Below the pieces are notes generated by a model. The model made no database searches. It saw nothing but the letters and a program-made list of their open reading frames with translations, and was not told where the DNA came from. 64,000 nucleotides of DNA from Dipylidium caninum (lineage: Eukaryota; Platyhelminthes; Cestoda; Cyclophyllidea; Dipylidiidae): the NCBI GenBank assembly GCA_017562135.1, contig QEYB01000466.1, positions 868,001 to 932,000 on the forward strand. The letters run 5' to 3'. Each line of letters starts with the position of its first letter. Within the stretch, counting starts at the first letter, position 1. A program made the position numbers and the translations under genes. Shown here in pieces: positions 12,421 through 23,380 of the stretch.

Positions 12421-13139
12421 GTAATTCGTAAAAATATTATGACGTAAATAAACTAAGTTAATAGCCAAGAATCCACGATCGCTTCACGCTTAAGACTAAC
12501 GTGAATCAACTACCTTTTCGGTAAGAGACTTCGCCGGTATACATACATTAAACGGTAAAGATAAAAAATCGAATATGGGCCAGATAAACAGGCTACGTGT
12601 CGAAAACTATTGTGATGGAAAGGGACAAGACATCCCTGTAGATCTAACATATTCTAGACGACAAAATCTTCCATGTGGGCCTTTAAAATGGAATGCTAGA
12701 CCAACAATGTTATGAGCACTTCGTAGACAAATGATTTAGGACACTCACTTTTGTTGGGCTTACAACAACTCCTTTGAGCTAATGCATTTTATAAGCTTTG
12801 AGCTCATTATTGACGTGAGTGTTCAAGCACTTTGCTAGAAGGCGACGTGGGATAGGGTCTGAAGAATGAGGAACACTGGGAGAGGCATTTCATTATGCGG
12901 ACGTAGTTGTAATTAGCCAAATATACCATTTGTCATTCAGCGCTTATATAAATATGCCTACAAATCAAGGCTTTGGGCATAAAAACGCTAAAATTGCAGA
13001 TGCTTTCAGTTGCTCAGTTGGTTTTGTTAATATCTTTGTTTGTTGTCATTTTATTACACCTCCGCGACATTGGCTGTTGCGCCATATAAAAGTGTCACGT
13101 CGCGGCTCCCAACCAACGTCGCGTCCGTTTGTTGCTCCC
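12421..13139. other. Upstream region of HDAC8
   Basis: No separate gene was recognised. The HDAC8 frame stays open upstream from 12930, but that extension has no counterpart in the family and is taken as 5' untranslated or promoter sequence. Confidence 0.5.
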
Positions 13140-14847
13140 ATGCTTCCGTCCGTAGGCATTGTGTATTCAAAAGAATTTCAGCAATTATCTGTCTTATCCC
13201 CAAAGTATGAAAACCGATTTTCGCTTGTCATGGGTCTTATTTTTGCATATGATTTGGCGAAGAAACTTCTGAGAATACCACCACTTGTTCGTAACTCGGA
13301 AAAGGAAATGAGTTACTTGACCCAGTTTCACAGGTTGGTTCCTTTGCTCCCCGACATACTGCCTTCACTTTATTATGTTGTTCAGATTCGTTTTTACCGT
13401 TACCTTCACTAATCAGAAATATGCCTATTGTACCCGCTGAGCCCATGGAATTGATAGTGAAATTAATTCACGCCTTTGTGGTACAATTAACTTGGGTATC
13501 ATATTTATTTGCGTGATTCTGACTTATATTAACCTTCTCTTAACTACCAGTGAGGATTACGTCAAAGCTCTGCAACTTCTGGATGAGCTCTACTCAGGAG
13601 ATGATGAGCCTAGTATTCCTGACAACATTTCTGAACTATTTGACAGCTTTGGACTCAGTTACGATTGCCACGGCTTTCGAGGTGTATATGAGTATGCCCT
13701 CTCTGCTGTTCGAGGGACTTTGGCCGCTGTCGACTGTTTGATTCATTCACAATGTAAGGTAAACTGTGGAATCCCTTTAAAATTGGTGGTTATTTGGCTT
13801 CTTAGGTTGCGATAAATTGGTCAGGGGGCTGGCACCATGCCAAACGTTCTGAAGCATCAGGTTTTTGTTATTTAAATGATATTGTTTTGGGCGCTCAACG
13901 CCTCCTTTCATCATGCAAATTCTCTTCTGGACCGTTACTCTACATTGACCTTGACCTTCATCATGGGGATGGTGTGGAAGATGCCTTTGCGTATACATCC
14001 CGCGTTGTTACTTTTTCCATACATCATGGCTCCCCTGGATTTTTTCCCGGTTCAGGTGTTGTCGACCTATCAACTGGCGATTACTTTAAAGGGGCTCGCG
14101 GTGGTCGGTTTTCTTGTTTCAATTTGCCTTTAGGTAGGAAGTTATTACCTCTAGGTAGTTATCGAATGACTTATCCCACTAAGTGTTTTTGGTGTCTAAA
14201 TAATTTTAATTTACTCCTTGCCAACAAAACATTGATCTTAGCAATAATTTTATTTAACTAGACTATTAACTTTGTTCTTCTAGCCGAGGGTGCTGACGAT
14301 CATACTTGGCGTTCTGCAGTAGAACCAGTTCTCACTTCTCTTCATCAATCCATTAAGCCTATAGCTGTCTTTATTCAGTGCGGGGCAGATGCGCTTTCCA
14401 CTGATCCTCATCGGGTCTTTAACCTGTCAGCTTCATCCGCCTCAAATCAATCAGCCTACGTTTCTACCCTGAAGTTGATTTTGAGTTGGCGCCTTCCTAC
14501 ATTAATTTTGGGTGGAGGTGGATATCACCATGCAGACACGGCTCGTCTGTGGTTAATATTGACAGCTGTCGCCATTTCTTATAGTGCTGGTGAACGGTGG
14601 GTAGACTTATACACCAAAAAATGTTTCTAATTTCATTTTCCCGAATATTTATCCATTTCGGCATTTTAGCATTCTTCTTGATCAAGACATTCCGGACCAC
14701 ACTAATCTCTCGTCCTTTGGGCCAGATTTTACCCTAGATGTAAATCCTTCTATGCGGCCAAATCGGAATTCCGAGGAGGCTATTGCTCAGTCAGTTGATC
14801 GGCTTCTTCGGCAGATCGAAGACTATTGTACCTTCAACAGACTTTGA
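13140..14847 (+). CDS. HDAC8: Histone deacetylase 8, complete
   Basis: Class I zinc-dependent lysine deacetylase. Exons 13140-13333, 13551-13758, 13806-14133, 14284-14596 and 14670-14847 sum to 1221 bp, giving 406 residues in frame; human HDAC8 has 377. The start was chosen because [13 protein letters not shown] aligns with the schistosome N terminus. Catalytic features seen: [11 protein letters not shown] (the paired histidines), [16 protein letters not shown] (zinc Asp and His), [11 protein letters not shown] (zinc Asp) and [17 protein letters not shown] (the transition-state tyrosine). The residue matching human Met274 is His (codon 14409-14411), as in schistosome HDAC8. There is no long C-terminal tail of the HDAC1/2 type. 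The second intron is only 47 bp. Assignment is very secure. Confidence 0.97.
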
Positions 14848-16052
14848 CTTTACTCACCAGATTCTCATACTTGGAAACTATGGTGTTATTCATTATTGCT
14901 AACTTTTTAAATCCATTTCCTGACACTTTGCTGTCGCCGTTCTGCCGCGATTGTAGATACGTCTATTTCTACTGCTACACAAACTGCTAGGTGTCTGTAT
15001 TCGGTTTGTAATGGCTTTTGGGGTGTTTAAAATTTTAGTTATCTGGCGGATACTAAGCTCCTTGCGTTCCGCTGAATTGACGCTCTGCTGTCGTTTATCT
15101 TCACTTATACTGCGGTGAGTAGAAAGAGTGGCGGTGATAAATTTGATTGGATGGGCAAAAACGGGTGAGTTGGGTCGGCATTGGAGGTTGAGCGTGTCAG
15201 GTGTGGTCGTGTCTCTGTATTCTTGTTCGTGCGTGTGGCCGCAATTTACCTTTTAATTTCGGGTAAAGGGCTGCTTTTCAAGATTAATAAGCGAAAAATG
15301 TGAAGGTATAAACAACTTGGGTTTGAAGTCACTTTTTAGTTGGCTCAGGACACATCTGTGCGCACGACAGAACGTTCACAATTATCGTGTTTTAGAATGG
15401 TCTCATATTTTCTTAAAACGTGTCTTGGCAATTGACGCGAACAGCAACCTAGGGAGCATCGACCAAAAGTGTCGCATGTTTGGATACTCCGTTTTCGAAA
15501 TCTTTGGATTTTTATTCTTTTTAATGCAATCATGTTGTGACTGGGATTGGTAACTTGAGCCGTGTCGTGATGTGAAAATAGCATACAGCACATACTTGGT
15601 TTTGAAATGATTTAGAACCGCCTTCTATCAGGCTAGAAGAGCTCCTTGTCGTCTTGCTGCATCGTTGTAGGCGTTTGCTTGGGACAGTAAAAGGAAATTC
15701 GGAAGTTGCATAGGGGAACATTACCTATAGCGCAATCCTTGAAACAGCGTCATTTTAAGCAGTTATAAGGACCTACATCTTTAAAATAAGTGGTTAATAT
15801 ATTTTATGGTTTACATTGATATGATTATCATATTTCATTGATGCATAACATGGTGTTTTTAGCGACTTTATGTTAAGGTCTCCAAGATCTTGCTTTTGCA
15901 CTAGAACCTGACAAATTTACATGTACGAGCGTAATCACTTTTGTTATTGCGATTTTAATTCAAAAACTATACGCCGTCTCATTTGTTATAGTGAATTGAA
16001 CCCTTTTAACTATCATAACCTTGATAGGCCCACTTTTCTATTTTATTTCAAA
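14848..16052. other. Spacer between HDAC8 and the secreted-protein gene
   Basis: No gene recognised. Short overlapping frames on both strands around 15317-15721 have no motif and no splice support. Confidence 0.5.
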
Positions 16053-16949
16053 ATGTCGTGGTGCTGGACCATCGCTACCATGATATCCCTCACATGTAAT
16101 TTTTTGGGCCCCGTTCAAAGTAATACATCTGCCTTTATAACATTTTTAGGTATTGAGTATGGTATTTCTACACAACCGGACGATCTGGGTTTTGAAAAAT
16201 TTGTCGACTTTTCCAGTGAAACCCGATCAGTGTTTTTCATACAGCCTACTAAGTCGGGTTTCATTGAGGCGACTATTGGTGGAGTGGAATCGCGCCACGA
16301 CTATAACATGTCGAGCATTGCCGTATTTTTAAGCAGCCACCTCGTCACGATGCAAGGCAACTTTATTTCCGATCTTTTCGCCCTCTGCAGCGTTGAAAAT
16401 GCGCATTTGGTTGCTAAAAATAAAGCAATCCTCTTGTGTCAGTTTGATGTTTCGATGCCCTCGTATGATGGATATGTTTTCTCATCATCGTCTTGCCTCA
16501 TTCATTGCGCAAAGGAAACAGAATGTGCTGCCAAAATTGATTTAGGCTTTCTCCGACGCCAAGCACAGATATCTGTACCTGATAAAAGTGAACTAATAAT
16601 ATCTTATAATATCACAGCACTTGATGTCAAATCGCTGAACCCACACGGCCAAATTATGGAGAGAGACGATGTCACCAATTCTCTAATATACAAGCACATG
16701 AAACTTCCCTCTGTTTACATTCAACGTCGTCCTGACACCGAATTCTCAACGCTTCTCACGGATGAAAATGGATATCCCTCGATTCAGTTAGAGGCGCCAA
16801 GAATATCTTCCTCAAAGTATTTTGACTTGGTTATCCTCCAAACTTCCCCAACCAGCATATGGAAAATGAAACTCAAGTTGGTTCATTCTACTTATAAGCT
16901 TTTCATTATTAATGTATTTGGAGCAACTTATCACGACACAGCGTTATGA
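16053..16949 (+). CDS. Single-exon secreted protein, unknown family
   Basis: A 298-residue uninterrupted frame. The Met at 16053 was chosen because it is followed by a short hydrophobic N terminus (residues about 3-20) ending near PVQS, like a signal peptide; the frame is also open upstream to a Met at 15921. Seen: possible N-glycosylation sites at residue 24 (NTS), 85 (NMS) and near 190 (NIT); a cysteine cluster in the middle (SCLIHCAKETEC); no second membrane span and no GPI-like tail. A poly(A) signal lies about 120 bp after the stop. The lack of introns contrasts with its neighbours. I do not recognise the family. An extracellular or luminal role is inferred only from the signal peptide. 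Confidence 0.65.
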   Translation: MSWCWTIATMISLTCNFLGPVQSNTSAFITFLGIEYGISTQPDDLGFEKFVDFSSETRSVFFIQPTKSGFIEATIGGVESRHDYNMSSIAVFLSSHLVTMQGNFISDLFALCSVENAHLVAKNKAILLCQFDVSMPSYDGYVFSSSSCLIHCAKETECAAKIDLGFLRRQAQISVPDKSELIISYNITALDVKSLNPHGQIMERDDVTNSLIYKHMKLPSVYIQRRPDTEFSTLLTDENGYPSIQLEAPRISSSKYFDLVILQTSPTSIWKMKLKLVHSTYKLFIINVFGATYHDTAL

Positions 16950-17068
16950 AGATGTTATGAACGCTTAGGAAAACCAATATATTTTCTCTGCGAACTTCTA
17001 GGGTAACATAGTAATTACACTTTAGTCATTTTTATGCACTGGTTTCATTAAAAGCGTATGGCATACTT

Positions 17069-17074
17069 AATAAA
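17069..17074 (+). promoter_or_regulatory. Poly(A) signal AATAAA
   Basis: A canonical hexamer about 120 bp beyond the stop of the single-exon gene, supporting that gene's 3' end and plus orientation. Confidence 0.5.
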
Positions 17075-17079
17075 TAATT

Positions 17080-20000
17080 TTATTTGTTTGATAGTGATAT
17101 ATTAAAAAATTGTTTGTATATTCACCTTATTTCTCAAGCTCTCCTTATACGCGAAATTTAAATCACTATGGGAAAAATCTGGTAAGGTCAACCGAACGTC
17201 TACTGTCATATAGGATTAGAATAGCGTAATAGTAACGTTTGGCAGAACACGGAGCTCCTTTGACGTCTCCTACTGATTCTGCTGGCATCCTAATAGTTAT
17301 GCACAAAATGTGTTACATCGCAACTATCATTTTATTAGTACTCGCTGGAGGGATCTAAATCACCACGTTTGTGCAGGATGTTCGTCCTCGCGTCTCTATT
17401 TCCCTTCATTTAGGAGAATTAACGTCCAGCCCATGTCCCCAATTTCTTGTCACCGAGATCTTTGCCCTGACCTTCTACGAGACCACTGCCGTTCTTAGGG
17501 TTAACTCTACTTTGTTCGGGTCAGTATCAAACTTCTTAATCTGTCCCATACCCAATTACTGACGATCCCCATTCCCCTTACACGTACATAGGCCCCTGGT
17601 TGGCTGTTTGATTTGTTGGTGATTACTTCTGAAAGGAGGTACAGGGGTGGAGTAGAGTGGAGACCACGAGGTTGACCCGAATGTCATAAGTGAAATTTCT
17701 GTGTAAACAAATCTGGCCTGCACATCTCCACTATCCCCTGTTACACCACTTGTTTACATGCATCTTTCCCTCTAGCTCTCCCATTCTTCCCCTTACCCCA
17801 CACCCCAGAAATGGGACAGGCAGCCCGACTGACAATAGTGTTGTCCAAATTTGAAAGAAACCTGACGTCTGTCATTTGCACTAATTTATTTCGTTCAACA
17901 AATAATACTTTTTAAATTCGTTAAGATGATTAGGATAGGATTTGTCGTGTCGCAAAAAACTTGAGCTGTCCAATTACTCTCCGTTTTTTATTTACATTTT
18001 TGTGAGACCGAACTCTCTAATTGAATGCAACGACTCGAAGGCCTGACACTTTTGAAACGCTTCATGAAAACTCAATTCTGATGTTAAAAGGGTAGCCTTT
18101 AAGTTTGACATTGAATTCTTCGGTCTATTGGACAATATGACAGTTCTGTGGAGTTATCACCCCACTATGTCCCATCGTACTTGTCTCTCACCTTCACAGA
18201 CCATATCTGTGTATGTCTGAGAGAAAGGGAGAGGGATTTAAGCGCAAACTAATTGCTCCTTAGCCCCTTACGCATCATTTTGAAAGTCCGGTCAGGATTT
18301 TCTTCCAGGTCTCCATAAAACTGTTTGTGGTTTAATTTAATTGGCCATGAGCGGTATTAGCTGAATCATAACGTCATCTACCCTTTGGCCAGACGGGTAT
18401 CTCAGTGGCCTTAATATTATGCTTCCCCCCCACCCTCCCCCCTCTCCCCTAGAGGTGGAGGTGTAGACGGGTTTGGTTGAAAGCTGGTTGACAAGAAAGT
18501 AGAGATTCTACTAGCAATGAAACCCACCCATTCCCCTCCACCATTCGTTCCATAACATAGTTTCATACTTGTTTGTATTGCTAATATAGAAAATTCACAA
18601 TATCTTCCCTGTGAATCTTTTCGATGAAGTAAGTTAATTAGTCATAGACAATCGTGGCATAATTAATTGGGAGTTTGCCACCTATTCTTCCTTTCTTCTC
18701 TTTATGTTGAGCCAATTTTCCTATCCTTGGTCTCCTTTTTGTCCCAACTTTATTACTTTTTGCGCCCTCTTTACGATATTATGTCAGAGTTCTTAGGATG
18801 CACCAACTTATCCTCGTGTAGAAAGGCGAGTACTTACTCCTTCACCTTTGCCATTAAGGCTATTTTCAAATTCGGCGCAAAATTTCCCTCACCCAAAAGT
18901 CAAGTCCCCTGATGGGAAGGACGTCTCACTTCCCGAAGAGGATAAATAAACAAGTAATACCACTTTCTGTGGAAGATGTGAAGAACTGGAAAAAATCAAT
19001 TCTACCGGTTGGATTCAGAGGAACCTCAAGTCAACAAAAAAAACAGATAAAACGTCCCAACAATAGGGGTATGAAAGTGATGATCTCCTCAACCATGGCG
19101 TGACAACTGTCGCCTCGAGATGAATCACTAGCGCCAGACAAAGTATACCATGTCACTAAGGTTGTTAGGTTACAATTTCTTTCAAAGATAATCGTACCGC
19201 TTGGAAAACGCCCCCATTCCCTTGTTTCTTTTCCTTCTTTTTTTCCTCCGGGTTGGCCACAGTAATAGGATTGGCTGGATAAAAAAGTTAGTACCGTATG
19301 TTCACCAGGCATTACTCAGACTTCCTTTTAGGCCAAAGGGGGTTTTTCCTCTCCCACCAGAAAAAAATCGGGTCTATCCTTACCTGGCTGGGATCAAAGG
19401 ACGCCTGGGGAATGATCCATTAGGTGGAAGTGGTAGGGAAATTATCTTCATGCTAGGAGTACGTACTTTAACCTGCTTAAGGTGATGGAGGGAGATGATG
19501 AACTTCGACGATGATTCGATGCCCTTCGAGGTCCTTCGAACACCTCCTCAGGGCAACAATTAATACGACTAATGACTCATTCCGCGCTCTCTTTCCCATC
19601 GGTTATTCTCGGGACCCGCGTATTGATAGGCGGAGAGGCATATGTCATTTAAAAAGGAAACAAAATTTTAACTAACAATTGAGTGTTCATTCTTCTTTAA
19701 ACAAGACAGGAATGCTGTCTCTCTCTCTCTCTCTCTCTCTTTCCCTCGTCTCTTTTCCTAGCATCATTTTCGCCAGTTTTTGTCTAGGCAACTCGTGAAT
19801 CCAGCCCCGAGACGGTGATAGTTTTGACATTCTGCCTTAGCGTTTAGGTGGTATTTTTTTCGGGGCCCAAGGCACAACAGTTACAACTATGTCTGTGTTC
19901 AGTCAAATCGTTAGTTGTGTAGAGTTGTGTGTGGACGGTTTTAGAGACAATCACCAATCCGTTTTTCCTACTTCCACTCTTCTTCCTCTTTGCCTTATTT

Positions 20001-20128
20001 ACTACAGTTGGTCTTAAAAGCTGGAAAGTTAATAATTTACATAATTCCTGTGGCTAACGTTGAGGCAACTCATTAATTATTTCTCATGGCCCTTCTGTAA
20101 CCCACCGTTGAGACCTCCACATAATTAG
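17080..20128. other. Spacer with one (CT)n run
   Basis: No gene recognised. A (CT)n microsatellite lies at 19719-19741 and a C-rich stretch at about 18424-18450. Open frames of 60-94 codons show no motif. Confidence 0.5.
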
Positions 20129-20432
20129 AGACGGAAGAGGTCCACCTAACCGCACTTCAACATGTCTTTCCACATTCATACCAGACGACTTGTGTAATCT
20201 CGATGTCTTACAGATTTGTCTTCTCCAGTCAACTACGATTTCTATGGGCCAAGGAGGAAGAGGAGGGCGGGGCGTGGAAACTCCAAGGGACACCATCACC
20301 ACATGGGTTGACAGTGAAACTACGACAACGCACTTTCCCACACCTTCACTCATCTACTCTCACCGGTTCCGATGCTTCGAGTGACAGTTTGCCCTCGCAC
20401 AGTCTGGAGGATGCTCTCCTCCATCAGAGGAC
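20129..20432 (+). CDS. Candidate upstream exon of the TMEM132-like gene
   Basis: An open stretch bounded by a possible acceptor (ATTAG before 20129) and a good donor (GTAAGT at 20433). It contains SYRFVFSSQLRFLWAKEEEE and a serine/histidine-rich end. It sits upstream and on the same strand as the TMEM132-like exons and ends in phase 2, but the phase and start of the next exon are not settled. No family match was recognised, so it could also be a chance frame. Confidence 0.3.
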
Positions 20433-23370
20433 GTAAGTCCCCTCTCAGTGGCATTAAATGTTAAAGTTATTTACCACCAGCCAAGTAGAGCCTACAAACT
20501 ACTTTTCGTGGCCCTGTGGTACCATCTAATAAGATGTAATCTCGATTTTTTCGCTCATCTCTGTTCCAGTAAAATCTTTAATTTTAGTGGTTATTTCCAC
20601 CCCAATGACCCTAAACCCGCCTCATGCCTGCCGTCTCCGGTGTATCTGGAGCTATGGTTGGGTGTTTAGGTGTGTATTTGTGTGAGTGTGTCATTTCGAA
20701 CAGTGGGATCCCTTTGTAGACAATAAAGAGAGATGTAAGCTAAGAAAGGTCCATTAAAACTATCGTTAAAATGTCTGCATAAAACCGCATGATTTCGTGG
20801 CAATTGCTTAAGACAAGACCACATGAAATCGCTCTTTTATGTGTGTTGTGGCACCTTTCACCTTAGCCGATGTAGCATTTGTTGTACACTCACGACGCTG
20901 TCAACAGCATTGCTGACTGCCACGAATTAGTCGCGATAACAAGCGACTTCACCATAATGAGCTTGGGTCACATTAATTTCGCTTAGATCTGATGTCCTCC
21001 GCTTCTAATGCCACCCTCTCTTATCGTACGGGTCTATAATCCTCCTGGTAAAGTCTGGTTTTTGGCCGAAGTCGAAGGTCTGGGCCCATTTTTACCCGCT
21101 CTCCAGCCCTCTCTTCATCCACGATGCATCTGACAATCCTCCCGTTGCCATCTCTTTATGGCCGGGTCAATTAAGTCGGGTGTTTGACCGAACGTTAAAG
21201 TGGCAGAAGGGGGGGGGGCTATTTTGAGAGAGGCTTCTGTTGAAGGTGACTTCTATCACACCTGATGAGTCATGGCACAGAAGGCCTTAGATTATGCTTT
21301 GACAGTCGGGAACACACACATAAATGACCACGCGGCACAACAGGCAGGTAAGACTATCGGCCTTGACATCTAAAGGGCTCGACAGGGTAGTGGCGGAGGT
21401 GGGCGGCGACGGAGTTTTCGGTACTTCATTAAAAATCCCATTAGAACAACTACGACAGCCACGTCAATTAATAGGGTGTAATGCTACGCTACACCCATCC
21501 ACCGTCTAGTTCTTCCACTTCTTCGATTCAGGCAACGATTTATTATACCTCATGAGTGAAATTTGAAGCCCCAAAGGAGACAACATGCAGTAAACACATC
21601 TTCCTTAGCCTCTTTCATTTCCTTTCCTCTTTCTTCATTCAAATTTCCCTACTCTCACCTGTTCCCGCCCCTTCGGCCACCAAAGAAGCCTGTAAGGCCA
21701 TATGGGAGTCGGAATTTCTTACCTACCTGGTTGTCAACATTGTAGGCCATGATCTTTGCCCATCTTCCCCTCGTTTTCTCTCACTCTTTCACCTTCTGCC
21801 TTATAACCGCCAGTGATAGACTTGTGTGACACGTAGTCACAAAATTTCGTGAATATGACACATCCACCACTCGCAATAGGAAAATCCCACAACCAACACT
21901 CATCTTCCATGGGGCTTTGCTAACCCTGTCAAAATTGCACGTTCCCTAGGGGAAAGATGGAATCAATGGGTGTAAGGCGGCCTCAAGGATGTCTATTTCA
22001 CCTGCGTCAGACAGGAAGGTTGTGAAGAGGGCTGATGAAGTTACTTTTATTTAAAAAAAAGAAGAAACAAATTATTAAAATGTACTCACTAATTTGTACC
22101 TCCCTCCCCCTCCCTGACGGAGGAGGTGATGAAGACTGTGAAGAGGGGTGGGGAGAGGGGGGGGGGAAATAGGTCTATTGGTGGAGTATGACGTGGCTTG
22201 CATTAGAGGAAGACTTCTTCCCCTCCTTTTTTTCTAACACGGTCTATGGAGGCATGACTAGGCTGCCTCGTTTTCTCCGACCTTTCCTTCTACCCACGGG
22301 TCACTTAACGCCCATTTCCGCCAGGCCATTAGTCTCAATAACTCAAATAATATTCACATGCGTGCCCTTGGGGGAAGGGGGAAGCGCTGATTCTTACTAC
22401 CACCTCATATACCATTTAATACAAACGCGAGATTTAACTCTCACCGAACTAGTCGACCTATCGTCTCGTTTCCTCCCTACCACCGATGGAGCGGTAGTTT
22501 TCCCATACCCTCGAAGGCATATTACTCCCATTAAAAACGGTAGCATACGTTTAAACTTAGGCGGTTGAAGTCAGCTGTTTCACTTTCATGTCTTTAATTT
22601 TAATGCTTTTGATGTTTCCCCTCCACATCACAGAAGGCGCGCACCACGTGGAATGAGGTGTTTTGTGTGCTAATTGTGCCCTTTTTAAATGGTCGCAGTT
22701 GTCTTTCCTAAAAAACTCCCATGCCTGCGATTGTGATTGACACTCCTCCGCCTTCTTGTCCCCCTCTCGCCTATGTTCCTCAGGTTTCATGGTGATTCAC
22801 AGAGAGAGGCGCACGGGATGGGACGAGTATCATCTTTACTAATAAGAACTTAAAAAGTTCCCACTTTCCTGGGAAGCCAGTCACGTGGAAGAGAGCCTTG
22901 AGAATGTCTTCGCTAATAATGACAACGACGATGACTACTCCCGAGTGTGGAATGAGGATAGTTAATATTGAAATGGCGTGCTTCATCCGATTGTTGATAG
23001 CCTTCCCACAGGAAACATTTCTTCCCCCTCTACCAGCCTTTCCCTACATGAATGGGAGTATGAATCAGACTGAGAGGTTTCCGGTATATTCTCGGGTTTA
23101 GTGGAGTTCAAGGCCTTTTACTTTTTCTTACGAATTTATCTTCCCTCCGTTCTCGCCAACAACAGCACCCTCTTCTGTCTTCATGAAGCGTAAATCAGAG
23201 TCCTCTCTTTCTCTCCACTTGTACCTTCTGCCCGCCCTGTGTACTCCGATGCATATCGCTTTGATCATTTTGATGGAGGCATCCTTTTCCTTACGGGATC
23301 GCATGCACTTCGTAGGAGGCAAAAAAGTCACATTTCCTCCAGTAGAATTTGGATACAGAAAAGGCTAAAG
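20433..23370. other. Spacer or intron, no firm exon
   Basis: A 126-codon open frame at 22188-22568 has no splice support or motif; it might be an exon of the surrounding gene or chance. Poly-G and poly-C tracts occur at about 21206-21220 and 22141-22168. Confidence 0.4.
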
Positions 23371-23380
23371 TTGCGCACAG

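Noticed and set aside
22188..22568. 126-codon plus-strand frame as an exon of the TMEM132-like gene
   Set aside because: No matching acceptor/donor phase and no family resemblance; left as unassigned.
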